IMG/VR virus record: IMGVR_UViG_3300042341_000061
Span: 1 to 30,578 of that record
Source: a virus
Strand: one strand, 5' to 3'
DNA: 30,578 nt
The position numbers were made by a program, and so were the translations under genes. A model generated the notes under the pieces. It was not told where the DNA came from. It saw only the letters and a program-made list of their open reading frames with translations, and made no database searches. Shown here piece after piece: positions 6,339-12,176 of the stretch. The first letter of the stretch is position 1. Each line of letters begins with the position of its first letter.

Positions 6339-6550
6339 AATCTCTCGTAATAATTTTGTTTCTGCAAAGATAGGTTTTCTTTTGATAAATCAGACGGCTT
6401 TAAATAAGACGTTTTAATCGTGCTTCTTTCTATTGGATATACTTTGCTATTACTTTCAGTAGAAAGTGCCTTAGAAACGAGTAAAACAAGTATTACGCTA
6501 AATATAATAAACATTGTAGCGTGATAGATTTTTAGTTCTGTGCTTTTCAT
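6323..6550 (-). CDS. Single-span membrane protein (75 aa)
   Basis: The start ATG shares bases with the TGA/TAG region of the previous gene (stop at 6547), an overlap of 4 nt. Residues 11-28 ('ATMFIIFSVILVLLVSKA') form one transmembrane helix after a short N-terminus. The remaining 45 residues are polar with many Ser, Lys and Tyr and would lie in the periplasm if it is a signal anchor. No lipobox or enzyme motif is present. Its function is unknown; it forms a pair with the two-span protein encoded next. Confidence 0.62.
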   Translation of the reverse strand: MKSTELKIYHATMFIIFSVILVLLVSKALSTESNSKVYPIERSTIKTSYLKPSDLSKENLSLQKQNYYERLWNEK

Positions 6551-6765
6551 AGTTCTATCCCTCCATCTTTAGCCATCTCCCACAATTTATCACGCGCATC
6601 CTGTAACGCATTATATGCATCATCGGTTATATTGTCTTCATATTTTAATCGTCCTCTTAAATATTGGTCGAACTCGTGAAGAACTACGCTCATATCTACC
6701 GCCTTGTTTACAAGATTGTATTCGTGTGCGTCTTCAGGTAGGTTAAATTCTAATATTGCTTTCAT
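6547..6765 (-). CDS. Conserved small phage protein (72 aa)
   Basis: It begins MKAILEFNLPEDAHEYNLVN. This opening ('K-A-x-L-x-F-x-L-P-E-D') recurs in many phage early-region proteins of unknown role. The rest is helical and acidic and ends WEMAKDGGIEL. It starts two bases after the previous gene's stop. I would expect an early accessory protein acting on the host; no biochemical function can be read from it. Confidence 0.7.
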   Translation of the reverse strand: MKAILEFNLPEDAHEYNLVNKAVDMSVVLHEFDQYLRGRLKYEDNITDDAYNALQDARDKLWEMAKDGGIEL

Positions 6766-6766
6766 A

Positions 6767-7075
6767 TCAGTCTCTATTATTCCAATTGTTTAACACATCT
6801 ATAATTTCTTCCCAATCAATTTGGTCTCTCATCTGCGCTTCGATTGCGTTACATTCTTCCTCTGAGAAAACATAAGGAAAATAAATTCCTGTTATGCCGT
6901 TCCATTTCGCTCCTTGAATGCTTTCAAAGATAAATTCTGGGGTATCTTCGTATATATTGTATTTATACCTGTATTCGGCTTTAGCTGAGAAAATCTCTAT
7001 CACTCCTTGTGCATAGACGATTTCTAATTCAAACTCTTTCTGAGTTCCTGTAAAGTTTTGGATTTCTACTTTCAT
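6767..7075 (-). CDS. Hypothetical acidic protein (102 aa)
   Basis: The ATG at 7075-7073 (MKVEIQNFTGTQKEF) is chosen over the longer frame from 7099, because a TATATTTG promoter box (7104-7097) covers that region and would place transcription start at about 7090. The leader 'ACAGAAAAATT' before this ATG is A-rich, as usual for Bacteroidota. The product has a beta-rich first half and an acidic helical end with 'EEECNAIEAQMRDQIDWEEI'. It belongs to no family I recognise. Confidence 0.66.
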   Translation of the reverse strand: MKVEIQNFTGTQKEFELEIVYAQGVIEIFSAKAEYRYKYNIYEDTPEFIFESIQGAKWNGITGIYFPYVFSEEECNAIEAQMRDQIDWEEIIDVLNNWNNRD

Positions 7076-7096
7076 AATTTTTCTGTTTTGTTGGTT

Positions 7097-7126
7097 CAAA
7101 TATAATTAACTTTTTAATAAATCAAT
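7097..7126 (-). promoter_or_regulatory. Bacteroidota-type promoter for the 7075-to-sigma gene group
   Basis: The minus-strand box TATATTTG (7104-7097) matches the -7 consensus TAnnTTTG. A TTG (7125-7123) lies 18 nt upstream, where the -33 TTTG element is expected. The promoter sits in the last codons of the preceding gene and 22 nt before the next ATG. It may give the group leading to the sigma factor its own start. Confidence 0.6.
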
Positions 7127-7456
7127 AGTTGGAAGTAAAATTCCTTTACTCGTATTTAAATCTCCACCAAGAATATCTCTGTTTGTACCTATATATTTTC
7201 TACACATTTCTTTTAATCGTTCCGTTTTTATAAAGATGCAATGCTCATCACTTAACCAATAGCACCAATATTCAGCTTCTGTACTTGCTAATCCACTCTT
7301 CTTATTTCTTGATTCGTATTCTACAAATATATTTCCTGTTTCTAAGCATTTAAAGTCTCGCTTTACTTCAATCTTTTTACCGAACAAATCATTTAATTGC
7401 TTTTCGTATATCTGCCCTATCTCTAAATCATATCTAAAATCGCTATTAAAATTCAT
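7106..7456 (-). CDS. Putative PD-(D/E)XK-type nuclease (116 aa)
   Basis: The small protein begins MNFNSDFRYDLEIGQIYEKQ and then shows 'KIEVKRDF' (about residues 28-35) and 'TGNIFVEYES' (40-49) followed by Ser/Ala-rich 'SGLASTEAEYW'. A G-x-x-x-E helix, a strand with E-V-K-x-D, then a strand with an acidic pair, is the layout of small PD-(D/E)XK nucleases such as Hjc-like resolvases. It directly follows a NinG-like gene, so a role in processing recombination or branched DNA fits. The assignment rests on pattern reading. A structure search would settle it. Confidence 0.6.
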   Translation of the reverse strand: MNFNSDFRYDLEIGQIYEKQLNDLFGKKIEVKRDFKCLETGNIFVEYESRNKKSGLASTEAEYWCYWLSDEHCIFIKTERLKEMCRKYIGTNRDILGGDLNTSKGILLPTIDLLKS

Positions 7457-7970
7457 CTTTAATCTTTTGCTTATAGGTTTCTATAATCTCTTTTAATTCT
7501 TCTCTTGTAAACTTTCGTGTTTTCATCGCATCGTTGCTTAAACGCTCGAACTCTTCATATCCTAACTTAACTAAAAGATTTTCACGGTAAGGTAAAAGAT
7601 TGCCAGATAAAAACGAATTACAGTATTCACATTGTAAATGTACATTACGCTCATCAAACCTTACATTGAAGTGTCCACCTGCTGAATAGAAATGCCCTGC
7701 GTTTCCTTTCTTAGGTGTTTTACCGCAGCTCACGCATAAATTTCCTTCATCTCTTAACCTGATATATTTGTTAAATACTTGCTGCGCTACTTTCATTAAA
7801 TCTTGCACAGTAGTTAGTTCGTCTTTTAGTATCTTCTTACGTTCATTCCACGCTTTAGACTTTTTAACCTCCGCATTAACCACCGCACATTTAAGAGAGC
7901 AAACGCTCTGTGATGTAGTGTATATAGGCGTAAACTCAGATTTACATACACGGCATTTTTTAGCTTTCAT
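7446..7970 (-). CDS. ninG: NinG/Rap-like recombination protein
   Basis: This 174-aa protein matches the lambda NinG (Rap) family, which promotes recombination and cleaves branched DNA. Zinc-ligand candidates are in order: Cys6 and Cys9 ('CRVC'), Cys24 and Cys28, then Cys79 and Cys82 ('CVSC'), His93 and His100 ('AGHFYSAGGHF'), His111, Cys114 and Cys117 ('HLQCEYCN'). This is followed by 'LLPYRENL', typical of the family. The C-terminus is a basic helix. It overlaps the preceding and following genes by a few bases and acts with ERF, the YqaJ nuclease and the putative PD-(D/E)XK protein in one recombination module. Confidence 0.92.
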   Translation of the reverse strand: MKAKKCRVCKSEFTPIYTTSQSVCSLKCAVVNAEVKKSKAWNERKKILKDELTTVQDLMKVAQQVFNKYIRLRDEGNLCVSCGKTPKKGNAGHFYSAGGHFNVRFDERNVHLQCEYCNSFLSGNLLPYRENLLVKLGYEEFERLSNDAMKTRKFTREELKEIIETYKQKIKDEF

Positions 7971-8239
7971 AACAACTCTTTAAATTCATTATTTTCTCGC
8001 TTCAATTTTAAATACTCCGTATGATACTGAGCAAGTCTTTTAATTAACTGCTTGTTCTCATCTTCCATAGCACTTAGAGTATCTCGTGTTTCACTCATCC
8101 ATATTTCGTATTTCTCTAAGGTTTCTATTAAATCTTTTCTGTGTTCGTGTTTCTCTCGTAAATCGTGTAGAGAAAGTCGGATGCTTCCTATAATCGCATT
8201 TAAGGAAGTCTTAGCGTGTATTACATCAAATAAATTCAT
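7967..8239 (-). CDS. Coiled-coil protein of unknown function (90 aa)
   Basis: The start at ATG 8239-8237 (MNLFDVIHAKTSLNAIIGSI) lies one base after the ATPase stop (TAA 8243-8241). The longer frame from 8263 has no support. Nearly the whole chain is helical, with heptad repeats from residue 25 to the end ('LEKYEIWMSETRDTLSAMED'). The end overlaps the NinG start. It may be a structural partner of the replication ATPase, for example a loader-like coiled coil, but that is only from its place between ATPase and NinG. Confidence 0.66.
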   Translation of the reverse strand: MNLFDVIHAKTSLNAIIGSIRLSLHDLREKHEHRKDLIETLEKYEIWMSETRDTLSAMEDENKQLIKRLAQYHTEYLKLKRENNEFKELL

Positions 8240-8240
8240 A

Positions 8241-9152
8241 TTAAAAAGGGAGTTTATCGTCAAAGTTATTATTATGTTCTAAAGGTTTTAATCCTTGCGC
8301 TTCTCTTATTATTGGGTTAACGGCATCAATGGTAAATCCTAATCCGTGATTATAGTAAAACATTAACGGAGAATTGCTCATCGTTTGTGTACCGCCTGTA
8401 TCTTTGTCCTTTATTTTATCAATATCAATAAGTGTAAAATATTGCATTGATTCTAATTTAGTAAGTCTATGTACATTAATCCAATCGTCACACATATTAG
8501 CAAATATTTTTCCACCTTCAGCCATTGATTTATTAGGAATCATTGGTTGACCTTCCCATTCGTGACCTTTTGGATATTCACTTATTTTTCTTCCAGATGC
8601 AGTCACAGGATGCATTGATAGATATGCAGTCTTTTTATTAATCTTGCACCATCTTTTTAAGCTGCGTATAAATTTAATGTTGCTTTCATAATTCATATCG
8701 TGGTCTAACTGATTAAATGGGTCTATAAAATATCCATCTGCAGGTATTGATTCAAATTCTTTTAATAAGTCTTCTGGTTTATATTGTTGACGGTTGTCAA
8801 TAAAGAAAAAATAATCTTCTAAATAATCATTATACAAATCAATTTCTTCGTGCGACAAATTTTTAAATGGTATGCCAGAATACATTTGTATTAAATCTCT
8901 TAATACTTGTCCTTTTGAATTCTCATCCATCCATATTCCCCATTTTAATTTATGATTTGTAGTCAAAGCTAACATATACCAAGTCATAAAATAAGTTTTC
9001 CCGACATTGTCTCCTCCAAGAATTCCATTATACTGACCTACTTTAAATCTTAAATGCTCATCTAACTTACATCCAATGCCTAAACCTTGTGCAATTTTTC
9101 CCTCTTTATAATCGTGCAAGTATTTTCTTGCGCTTCCGTTACTTAATACCAT
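8241..9152 (-). CDS. RecA/DnaB-like replicative ATPase (helicase candidate)
   Basis: The start is taken at ATG 9152 (MVLSNGSARK), which overlaps the previous gene by 14 nt; a start at 9176 is also open. Walker A 'GGDNVGKT' is at residues 46-53 and the Walker B strand 'GYFIDPFNQ' at about 140-148. A later strand 'AYLSMHPVTA' and 'DIDKIKDKDTGG' match the RecA-fold core of DnaB and Twinkle-type helicases. At 303 aa it lacks a primase or an N-terminal DnaB domain. It follows a replication-initiator-like gene. The C-terminus ends 'FDDKLPF', like the peptide tail by which SSB recruits partners. I am confident of the ATPase fold and less so of helicase activity; a RecA-like recombinase is the alternative. 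Confidence 0.84.
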   Translation of the reverse strand: MVLSNGSARKYLHDYKEGKIAQGLGIGCKLDEHLRFKVGQYNGILGGDNVGKTYFMTWYMLALTTNHKLKWGIWMDENSKGQVLRDLIQMYSGIPFKNLSHEEIDLYNDYLEDYFFFIDNRQQYKPEDLLKEFESIPADGYFIDPFNQLDHDMNYESNIKFIRSLKRWCKINKKTAYLSMHPVTASGRKISEYPKGHEWEGQPMIPNKSMAEGGKIFANMCDDWINVHRLTKLESMQYFTLIDIDKIKDKDTGGTQTMSNSPLMFYYNHGLGFTIDAVNPIIREAQGLKPLEHNNNFDDKLPF

Positions 9153-9780
9153 ATTGCTCTTGTAATTTCTTAGCACGTTGTACTAATGGGTCAATACTTA
9201 AAGGTTGTTTAGTAAGTTCTGTCGAACTTTTTTCCCAAGTACGAATACAGGCTTTCCAATCTTTCATTTTATTCTTACCTACCATCCAACCTTTTGAATC
9301 GTAAAAGTCTATAAATTTATTTACATCTACGTTATTCTTTCTTTCATTGCAATATTCAGCAACTTGTAAAAATGTAGGTGCTATAAACATATTCTTTTCT
9401 CTTATCTTCTCTTCTCTTATAGCATTGCTTTTGCTATGCACTTGCAATGCATTTGCATCACTCCATCTCTTTTGTGCAGCTTTACTGCGTTTTTGACTAA
9501 CATTATTAAACTCTGATAGTTGTTTATCAAGGAATTTTATATAAATATTATCTTCATTTTTATCAACCATTCCTGTATCAATTAACTCCTGCAATATATT
9601 TGCATCACGTCTGCAATACTTTTGCAATGCAAATGCATAGCTAATGCATCCAAGTTTTAACCAATAGCCAGAACATAAATTAATAAAACATACAATTGCT
9701 TCATCTGAACAAATTTGTATTTCTCCTTCTAACCATTCAGAAGGTTCGTGTTTATAGTACGGTAATTCTTTAGCCATCAC
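9139..9780 (-). CDS. Replication initiator / helicase-loader-like protein
   Basis: This 213-aa protein has a winged-helix-like N-terminal domain with 'PSEWLEGEIQICSDEAIVCFINLCSGYW' in two parts (residues 13-40), a Ser/Lys/Arg-rich linker ('KSKAAQKRWSDAN', 'NAIREEKIREKN'), and a C-terminal 'FIDFYDSKGWMVGKNKMKDWKACIRTWEKS' motif (about residues 147-176, given in pieces). That C-terminal motif is common in DnaD/DUF4373-like replication proteins of Bacteroidota phages. It sits directly before the replicative ATPase. The gene contains five TGCAAT motifs and two 19-bp near-repeats, so the origin may lie inside it, as in lambda O. The peptide DANxLQ occurs twice (residues 59-64 and 108-113) because of these repeats. 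Confidence 0.78.
   Translation of the reverse strand: MMAKELPYYKHEPSEWLEGEIQICSDEAIVCFINLCSGYWLKLGCISYAFALQKYCRRDANILQELIDTGMVDKNEDNIYIKFLDKQLSEFNNVSQKRSKAAQKRWSDANALQVHSKSNAIREEKIREKNMFIAPTFLQVAEYCNERKNNVDVNKFIDFYDSKGWMVGKNKMKDWKACIRTWEKSSTELTKQPLSIDPLVQRAKKLQEQYGIK
9348..9638. repeat. TGCAAT repeat cluster, origin candidate
   Basis: TGCAAT occurs at 9348, 9443, 9590, 9612 and 9623 (plus strand). Two copies extend into a 19-bp near-repeat, 9443-9461 and 9590-9608, matching at 17 of 19 bases. ATGCAT and TTTGCAT units lie between them, and 9623-9638 is partly palindromic. The cluster lies within the initiator-like gene. Iterons inside the initiator gene mark the origin in lambdoid phages, so I infer a replication origin. 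Confidence 0.5.
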
Positions 9781-9962
9781 TTCTCAGATTTGATTTGTTT
9801 TTGTATGTGATGTAATGCTCCTATTAACTCGTATAATCCACGCTCATCAATAAAAACAATCTTAACTGCATTCTCATCTGCAATCCCGATTTTGATAGTA
9901 TCGTAACTATCAATTTCAATTTGTAAACTTCTTTCGTTTACACAATCCAAAACGTACTTCAT
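9777..9962 (-). CDS. Hypothetical early protein (61 aa)
   Basis: The ATG 9962-9960 (MKYVLDCVNERSLQIEIDSY) is chosen because the longer frame from 10019 runs through a terminator-like hairpin and encodes an odd aromatic stretch (WLFYFIYF). The protein is a small alpha/beta domain with strands 'TIKIGIA' and 'AVKIVFID' and a basic end (HHIQKQIKSEK). The TGA at its end overlaps the initiator start. No function is recognised. The RNA element upstream may control its expression. Confidence 0.6.
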   Translation of the reverse strand: MKYVLDCVNERSLQIEIDSYDTIKIGIADENAVKIVFIDERGLYELIGALHHIQKQIKSEK

Positions 9963-9970
9963 AAAATAAA

Positions 9971-10067
9971 TAAAATAAAAAAGCCACTTTAAATCCCAAG
10001 CATCCGACCTCTTGTTCATTAAAATGGCTTAAAAACTCTTTAGCGTTTATAATGTCGGATGAACGCT
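9971..10067 (-). ncRNA. Structured leader or small RNA with two hairpins and complementary loops
   Basis: Read on the minus strand, hairpin 1 is AGCGTT/AACGCT (10067-10062 with 10047-10042), and its loop holds CATCCGAC (10061-10054). Hairpin 2 is AAGCCATTTTAA with TTTAAAGTGGCTT (10030-10018 with 9993-9981), and its loop holds GTCGGATG (10008-10001), the exact complement of the first loop. The eight-base loop-loop match would form a kissing complex or pseudoknot. Hairpin 2 is followed by a T-rich tract (9980-9971), as in an intrinsic terminator. A TATATTTG promoter box lies just upstream (10079-10072). It could be a free small RNA of about 95 nt or an attenuator for the 61-aa gene. No known RNA family is recognised. 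Confidence 0.55.
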
Positions 10068-10071
10068 TGTA

Positions 10072-10079
10072 CAAATATA
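10072..10079 (-). promoter_or_regulatory. TATATTTG -7 box before the RNA element
   Basis: The minus-strand sequence TATATTTG matches the Bacteroidota -7 consensus. It lies in the 22 nt between the SSB-like gene's stop codon and the first hairpin arm. I do not see a convincing TTTG-like -33 element 18-20 nt further upstream, so it is weaker than the 14243 and 7097 promoters. Confidence 0.45.
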
Positions 10080-10101
10080 ACTAAACTATTTGTATTTTGT
10101 T

Positions 10102-10338
10102 TTAGAAAGGTAGCCCAGAACTTTCGTTTCTAATCTTGTCCGAAGTATTCTCCATCTTTTTAAATGGCTCTTGTATCTTACCCGAAAAGAACTTACCTGC
10201 TTTCCCATCTTTAATCCATAGACTAATTTCTAATTCTCTTCCATCTACGTTAATAGTCCCGCGGTAGTCAGGATGCTTCTCGTTTTCTTTCTTGTTATTC
10301 TTAAAAATAATTGCCGTGTTGTTGTTATTATACTCCAT
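10102..10338 (-). CDS. Small protein with SSB-like C-terminal tail (78 aa)
   Basis: The protein starts MEYNNNNTAIIFKNNKKENE, then has 'HPDYRGTINVDGRELEISLWIKDGKAGKFFSGKI' in beta-strand style (about residues 22-55), a Lys-rich linker, and ends 'NESSGLPF'. The middle resembles the short OB-like/DUF736 domain found in phage early regions. The 'LPF' end resembles the DDIPF tail of single-strand DNA-binding proteins. It lies in the replication module between HNH and initiator genes. A single-strand binding or replication accessory role is likely but not proven; it is shorter than classical SSB. Confidence 0.65.
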   Translation of the reverse strand: MEYNNNNTAIIFKNNKKENEKHPDYRGTINVDGRELEISLWIKDGKAGKFFSGKIQEPFKKMENTSDKIRNESSGLPF

Positions 10339-10349
10339 TTTACTTTTAT

Positions 10350-10805
10350 TTAAATTATATGATATTTTTCTTTTGCATTTACATATGCGTTTCGTGCTTC
10401 TTGTTCTGTACTAAATGAACCTAAATGAATTAGTTTATAATTTAATCTTATACAAGCCATCCATTTTTTTGATTTTTTATGATATGAATATCCTTTTGCT
10501 TTTTTTTGATTCCATTGATTTTTTTGATTATTTACATTTCTTAAATTACTAATTCTGTTATCATTACGAACTCCATTAATATGGTCTAATTGCTCAAATT
10601 CACAGTTGTTATTTATGCAGAACCAAGCAAAATGATGTGCTGCTAATTGATATTTTTTTTCTTCACAAGTCAAACACATTTTAATATAACCATTGCTATT
10701 TATTGATTTACTTATTCTATTATATCTATTATATATATATCCTGTTTCAGAATCATAAGTATAACCTCTTTCAATAGCTAATTTGCATTTCTCTTCTCTT
10801 GTCAT
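10350..10805 (-). CDS. HNH homing endonuclease with AP2 domain
   Basis: The 151-aa protein combines an HNH nuclease core, 'LAAHHFAWFC' (about residues 54-63), 'EQLDHINGVRNDNRISNLRNV' split around Asp-His (71-91), with a C-terminal AP2-type DNA-binding domain, 'KGYSYHKKSKKWMACI', 'IHLGSFSTEQEARNAY' (105-145). Free-standing enzymes of this type cut intronless or empty alleles and spread between phages. The gene is more AT-rich than its neighbours, with long T runs near 10500-10530, a sign of separate origin. A structured element and a TATATTTG box lie directly upstream. No intron is evident in neighbouring genes. Confidence 0.92.
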   Translation of the reverse strand: MTREEKCKLAIERGYTYDSETGYIYNRYNRISKSINSNGYIKMCLTCEEKKYQLAAHHFAWFCINNNCEFEQLDHINGVRNDNRISNLRNVNNQKNQWNQKKAKGYSYHKKSKKWMACIRLNYKLIHLGSFSTEQEARNAYVNAKEKYHII

Positions 10806-10831
10806 TTTCTTGCAGTTAAATTAATGCAGTT

Positions 10832-10902
10832 AAAAAGAAACGTGGAAGGTGTAACTGCTTCACTTTTCAAACGGCTAATTACTTCCGTTCTATCCACGTT
10901 TA
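10832..10902 (-). ncRNA. Compact structured RNA element closed by a 9-bp stem
   Basis: On the minus strand, AAACGTGGA (10901-10893) pairs perfectly with TCCACGTTT (10846-10838) and is followed by C and five Ts (10837-10832). Inside are AACGG/CCGTT (10889-10885 with 10874-10870) and GAAG/CTTC (10861-10858 with 10848-10845), which suggests a three-way junction of about 70 nt. The TATATTTG box ends one base before the first pairing base region. This looks like an independently transcribed RNA with its own terminator, or a leader of the HNH gene. It does not match tRNA, hammerhead or any riboswitch I know. The inner stems are short, so only the closing stem is strong evidence. Confidence 0.5.
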
Positions 10903-10910
10903 CAAATATA
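10903..10910 (-). promoter_or_regulatory. TATATTTG -7 box upstream of HNH gene and RNA element
   Basis: A minus-strand TATATTTG lies directly after the stop codon of the 137-aa gene (TAA 10918-10916). The preceding sequence is very AT-rich and has no clear TTTG at -33. The position immediately before the 9-bp closed RNA element suggests that transcription starts within its first bases. Confidence 0.45.
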
Positions 10911-10915
10911 CAAAA

Positions 10916-11329
10916 TTATTTTAAATTATTAAATTCTTGTTTTAGTCTTTCAATATAAAGCGTTGCATCCATCAATTCCTCTTGAAGATGTTTTAGCCAT
11001 TCTAACGTACTTAAATCTGTTCTGTTAAGTGTTACTCCGTATTTATCTATTCCACGCTCTGAGCGTTCTCTAAATGCGCTTAAAACGGATTCTACTATTG
11101 TGTCTTTTATTTTTTTTTCTTTAAATGTTTCATTGTAGTATTCAAATCCCTGTAAATGTTTATATTCTGAGTTTGTAGCCAAACACATTCCTTCAACCTT
11201 TGCTTCATCATAAGCATCAGTTATTTGCTCTTTCTCCATCTCTTTGGCTTCATTATAAGCAAATAAAGGATAGTCTAATTGAAAATAATTTAATTTTTCA
11301 ACAAAATAATCTAATGCTGTTTTTTTCAT
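10916..11329 (-). CDS. Hypothetical protein with MazG-like C-terminal part (137 aa)
   Basis: The N-terminal half carries 'NEAKEMEKEQITDAYDEAK' and 'YYNETFKEKK', a motif pair it shares with the 61-aa protein at 13347-13532. The C-terminal half ('ERGIDKYGVTLNRTDLSTLEWL', 'HLQEELMDATLYIERLKQE') resembles MazG-like and phage nucleotide-pyrophosphohydrolase helices, with EE and D positions for metal. If active it would hydrolyse nucleoside triphosphates, but the domain is short and the activity is uncertain. The start ATG overlaps the stop of the exonuclease gene (ATGA). Confidence 0.68.
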   Translation of the reverse strand: MKKTALDYFVEKLNYFQLDYPLFAYNEAKEMEKEQITDAYDEAKVEGMCLATNSEYKHLQGFEYYNETFKEKKIKDTIVESVLSAFRERSERGIDKYGVTLNRTDLSTLEWLKHLQEELMDATLYIERLKQEFNNLK

Positions 11330-11997
11330 AATATACTTTTTAATTGTTCGTAGTAGTTTCTACAAAGTTCTACCTTCTCTTTAATCTGTTCTATACATTG
11401 TTCGTCTCTTTCTACGATGAATCTTTTAATTCGTAGGTTGTTAGGAATATGGTCAAACGTGTGTTGAGATTGCACCGCTTCACGCAAATCTAAATCCTCA
11501 TCTATTAATCCTGCTTTCCAATGCGCTCTACGAACCTCATCTTCTACGATTTGATGCGGGGTGTTCATTAAGCAGTAAACTAATTCAGCTTTATCTAATC
11601 CGGTAAGAAACATATAACCTTGTAGCTGCCAAAAATAATCTTTATTCTTTAACTCAGTATCGAATAATGGAAACGTAGAACCATCCCAAGAGCATTTTAT
11701 ATCAGCAAGTAAGTCTTTTGTAATTACATCGGGTTCTCCTGTTAGCCATTCGTTATTATATCGTTCCGTGTTTTTAACCACAAACTCCCATCCTAAGACT
11801 TGACCTGCAAACTCTATTGCCTCATCTTCCATCTGTAAACCTTTATCTGTGTATCTACTCCAAAACTCTTTAGCTATTCCTAATTCCTTTTCTTTAAAGT
11901 AATCTTGAATATAAGTCTTTGCCGTTTCAGATAGAACCTCTCCCTTTGTTCTGGGAGAAGTCATTATCTTACCTATTGCGCTACATCTAATTTTCAT
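11326..11997 (-). CDS. YqaJ-like 5'-3' exonuclease (lambda-exo type recombination nuclease)
   Basis: The 223-aa protein has the YqaJ/PD-(D/E)XK signature: an N-terminal 'RCSAIGKIMTSPR' substrate loop, helix 'DKGLQMEDEAIEFAG' (51-65), then 'WLTGEPDVI' (Asp90) and 'LADIKCSWDG' (Asp99 and Lys101), followed by 'YFWQLQGYMFLTG', which carries the conserved Gln-x-x-x-Tyr. It would degrade one strand of duplex ends to give 3' single strands for the annealing protein encoded two genes upstream. The length and motif order are as expected for the family. Both ends overlap neighbours by 4 nt. Confidence 0.93.
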   Translation of the reverse strand: MKIRCSAIGKIMTSPRTKGEVLSETAKTYIQDYFKEKELGIAKEFWSRYTDKGLQMEDEAIEFAGQVLGWEFVVKNTERYNNEWLTGEPDVITKDLLADIKCSWDGSTFPLFDTELKNKDYFWQLQGYMFLTGLDKAELVYCLMNTPHQIVEDEVRRAHWKAGLIDEDLDLREAVQSQHTFDHIPNNLRIKRFIVERDEQCIEQIKEKVELCRNYYEQLKSIL

Positions 11998-12176
11998 ACT
12001 AACTTTCTTAATGCTTGTTCAACTAATTCTTTTCTATTCTCTTCAGCAAATTCTTTAGTTATATGTCCGTTTCTAATCATATCTCTAATTGCTTTATTAA
12101 TCAATTTAACTTTAATAGTTTCTTCGCTATTTCTTTTAGGTTGCTTATCTCGTGTAATTCTTATATTCTTACTCAT
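11994..12176 (-). CDS. Small basic helical protein (60 aa)
   Basis: It begins MSKNIRITRDKQPKRNSEET and continues as two helices ('VKLINKAIRDMIRNGHITKE', 'ELVEQALRKL'). It is highly charged and basic, so nucleic acid binding is possible. It is translationally coupled to the annealing protein before it and the exonuclease after it (4-nt overlaps), suggesting a role in the recombination module, for example as an adaptor. No family is recognised. Confidence 0.65.
   Translation of the reverse strand: MSKNIRITRDKQPKRNSEETIKVKLINKAIRDMIRNGHITKEFAEENRKELVEQALRKLV

Noticed and set aside
7324-7331. Additional TATATTTG (minus) inside the nuclease-like gene, and another at 20830-20837 inside the 110-aa structural gene
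   Set aside because: Both lie in the middle of coding sequence with no following gene start at promoter distance, so they are probably chance matches in AT-rich DNA.
10832-10902. tRNA or hammerhead ribozyme identity for the 71-nt structured element
   Set aside because: There is no anticodon arm, CCA-acceptor geometry or T-loop consensus, and no CUGANGA/GAAA hammerhead core; only the closed stem with two short inner hairpins is supported.
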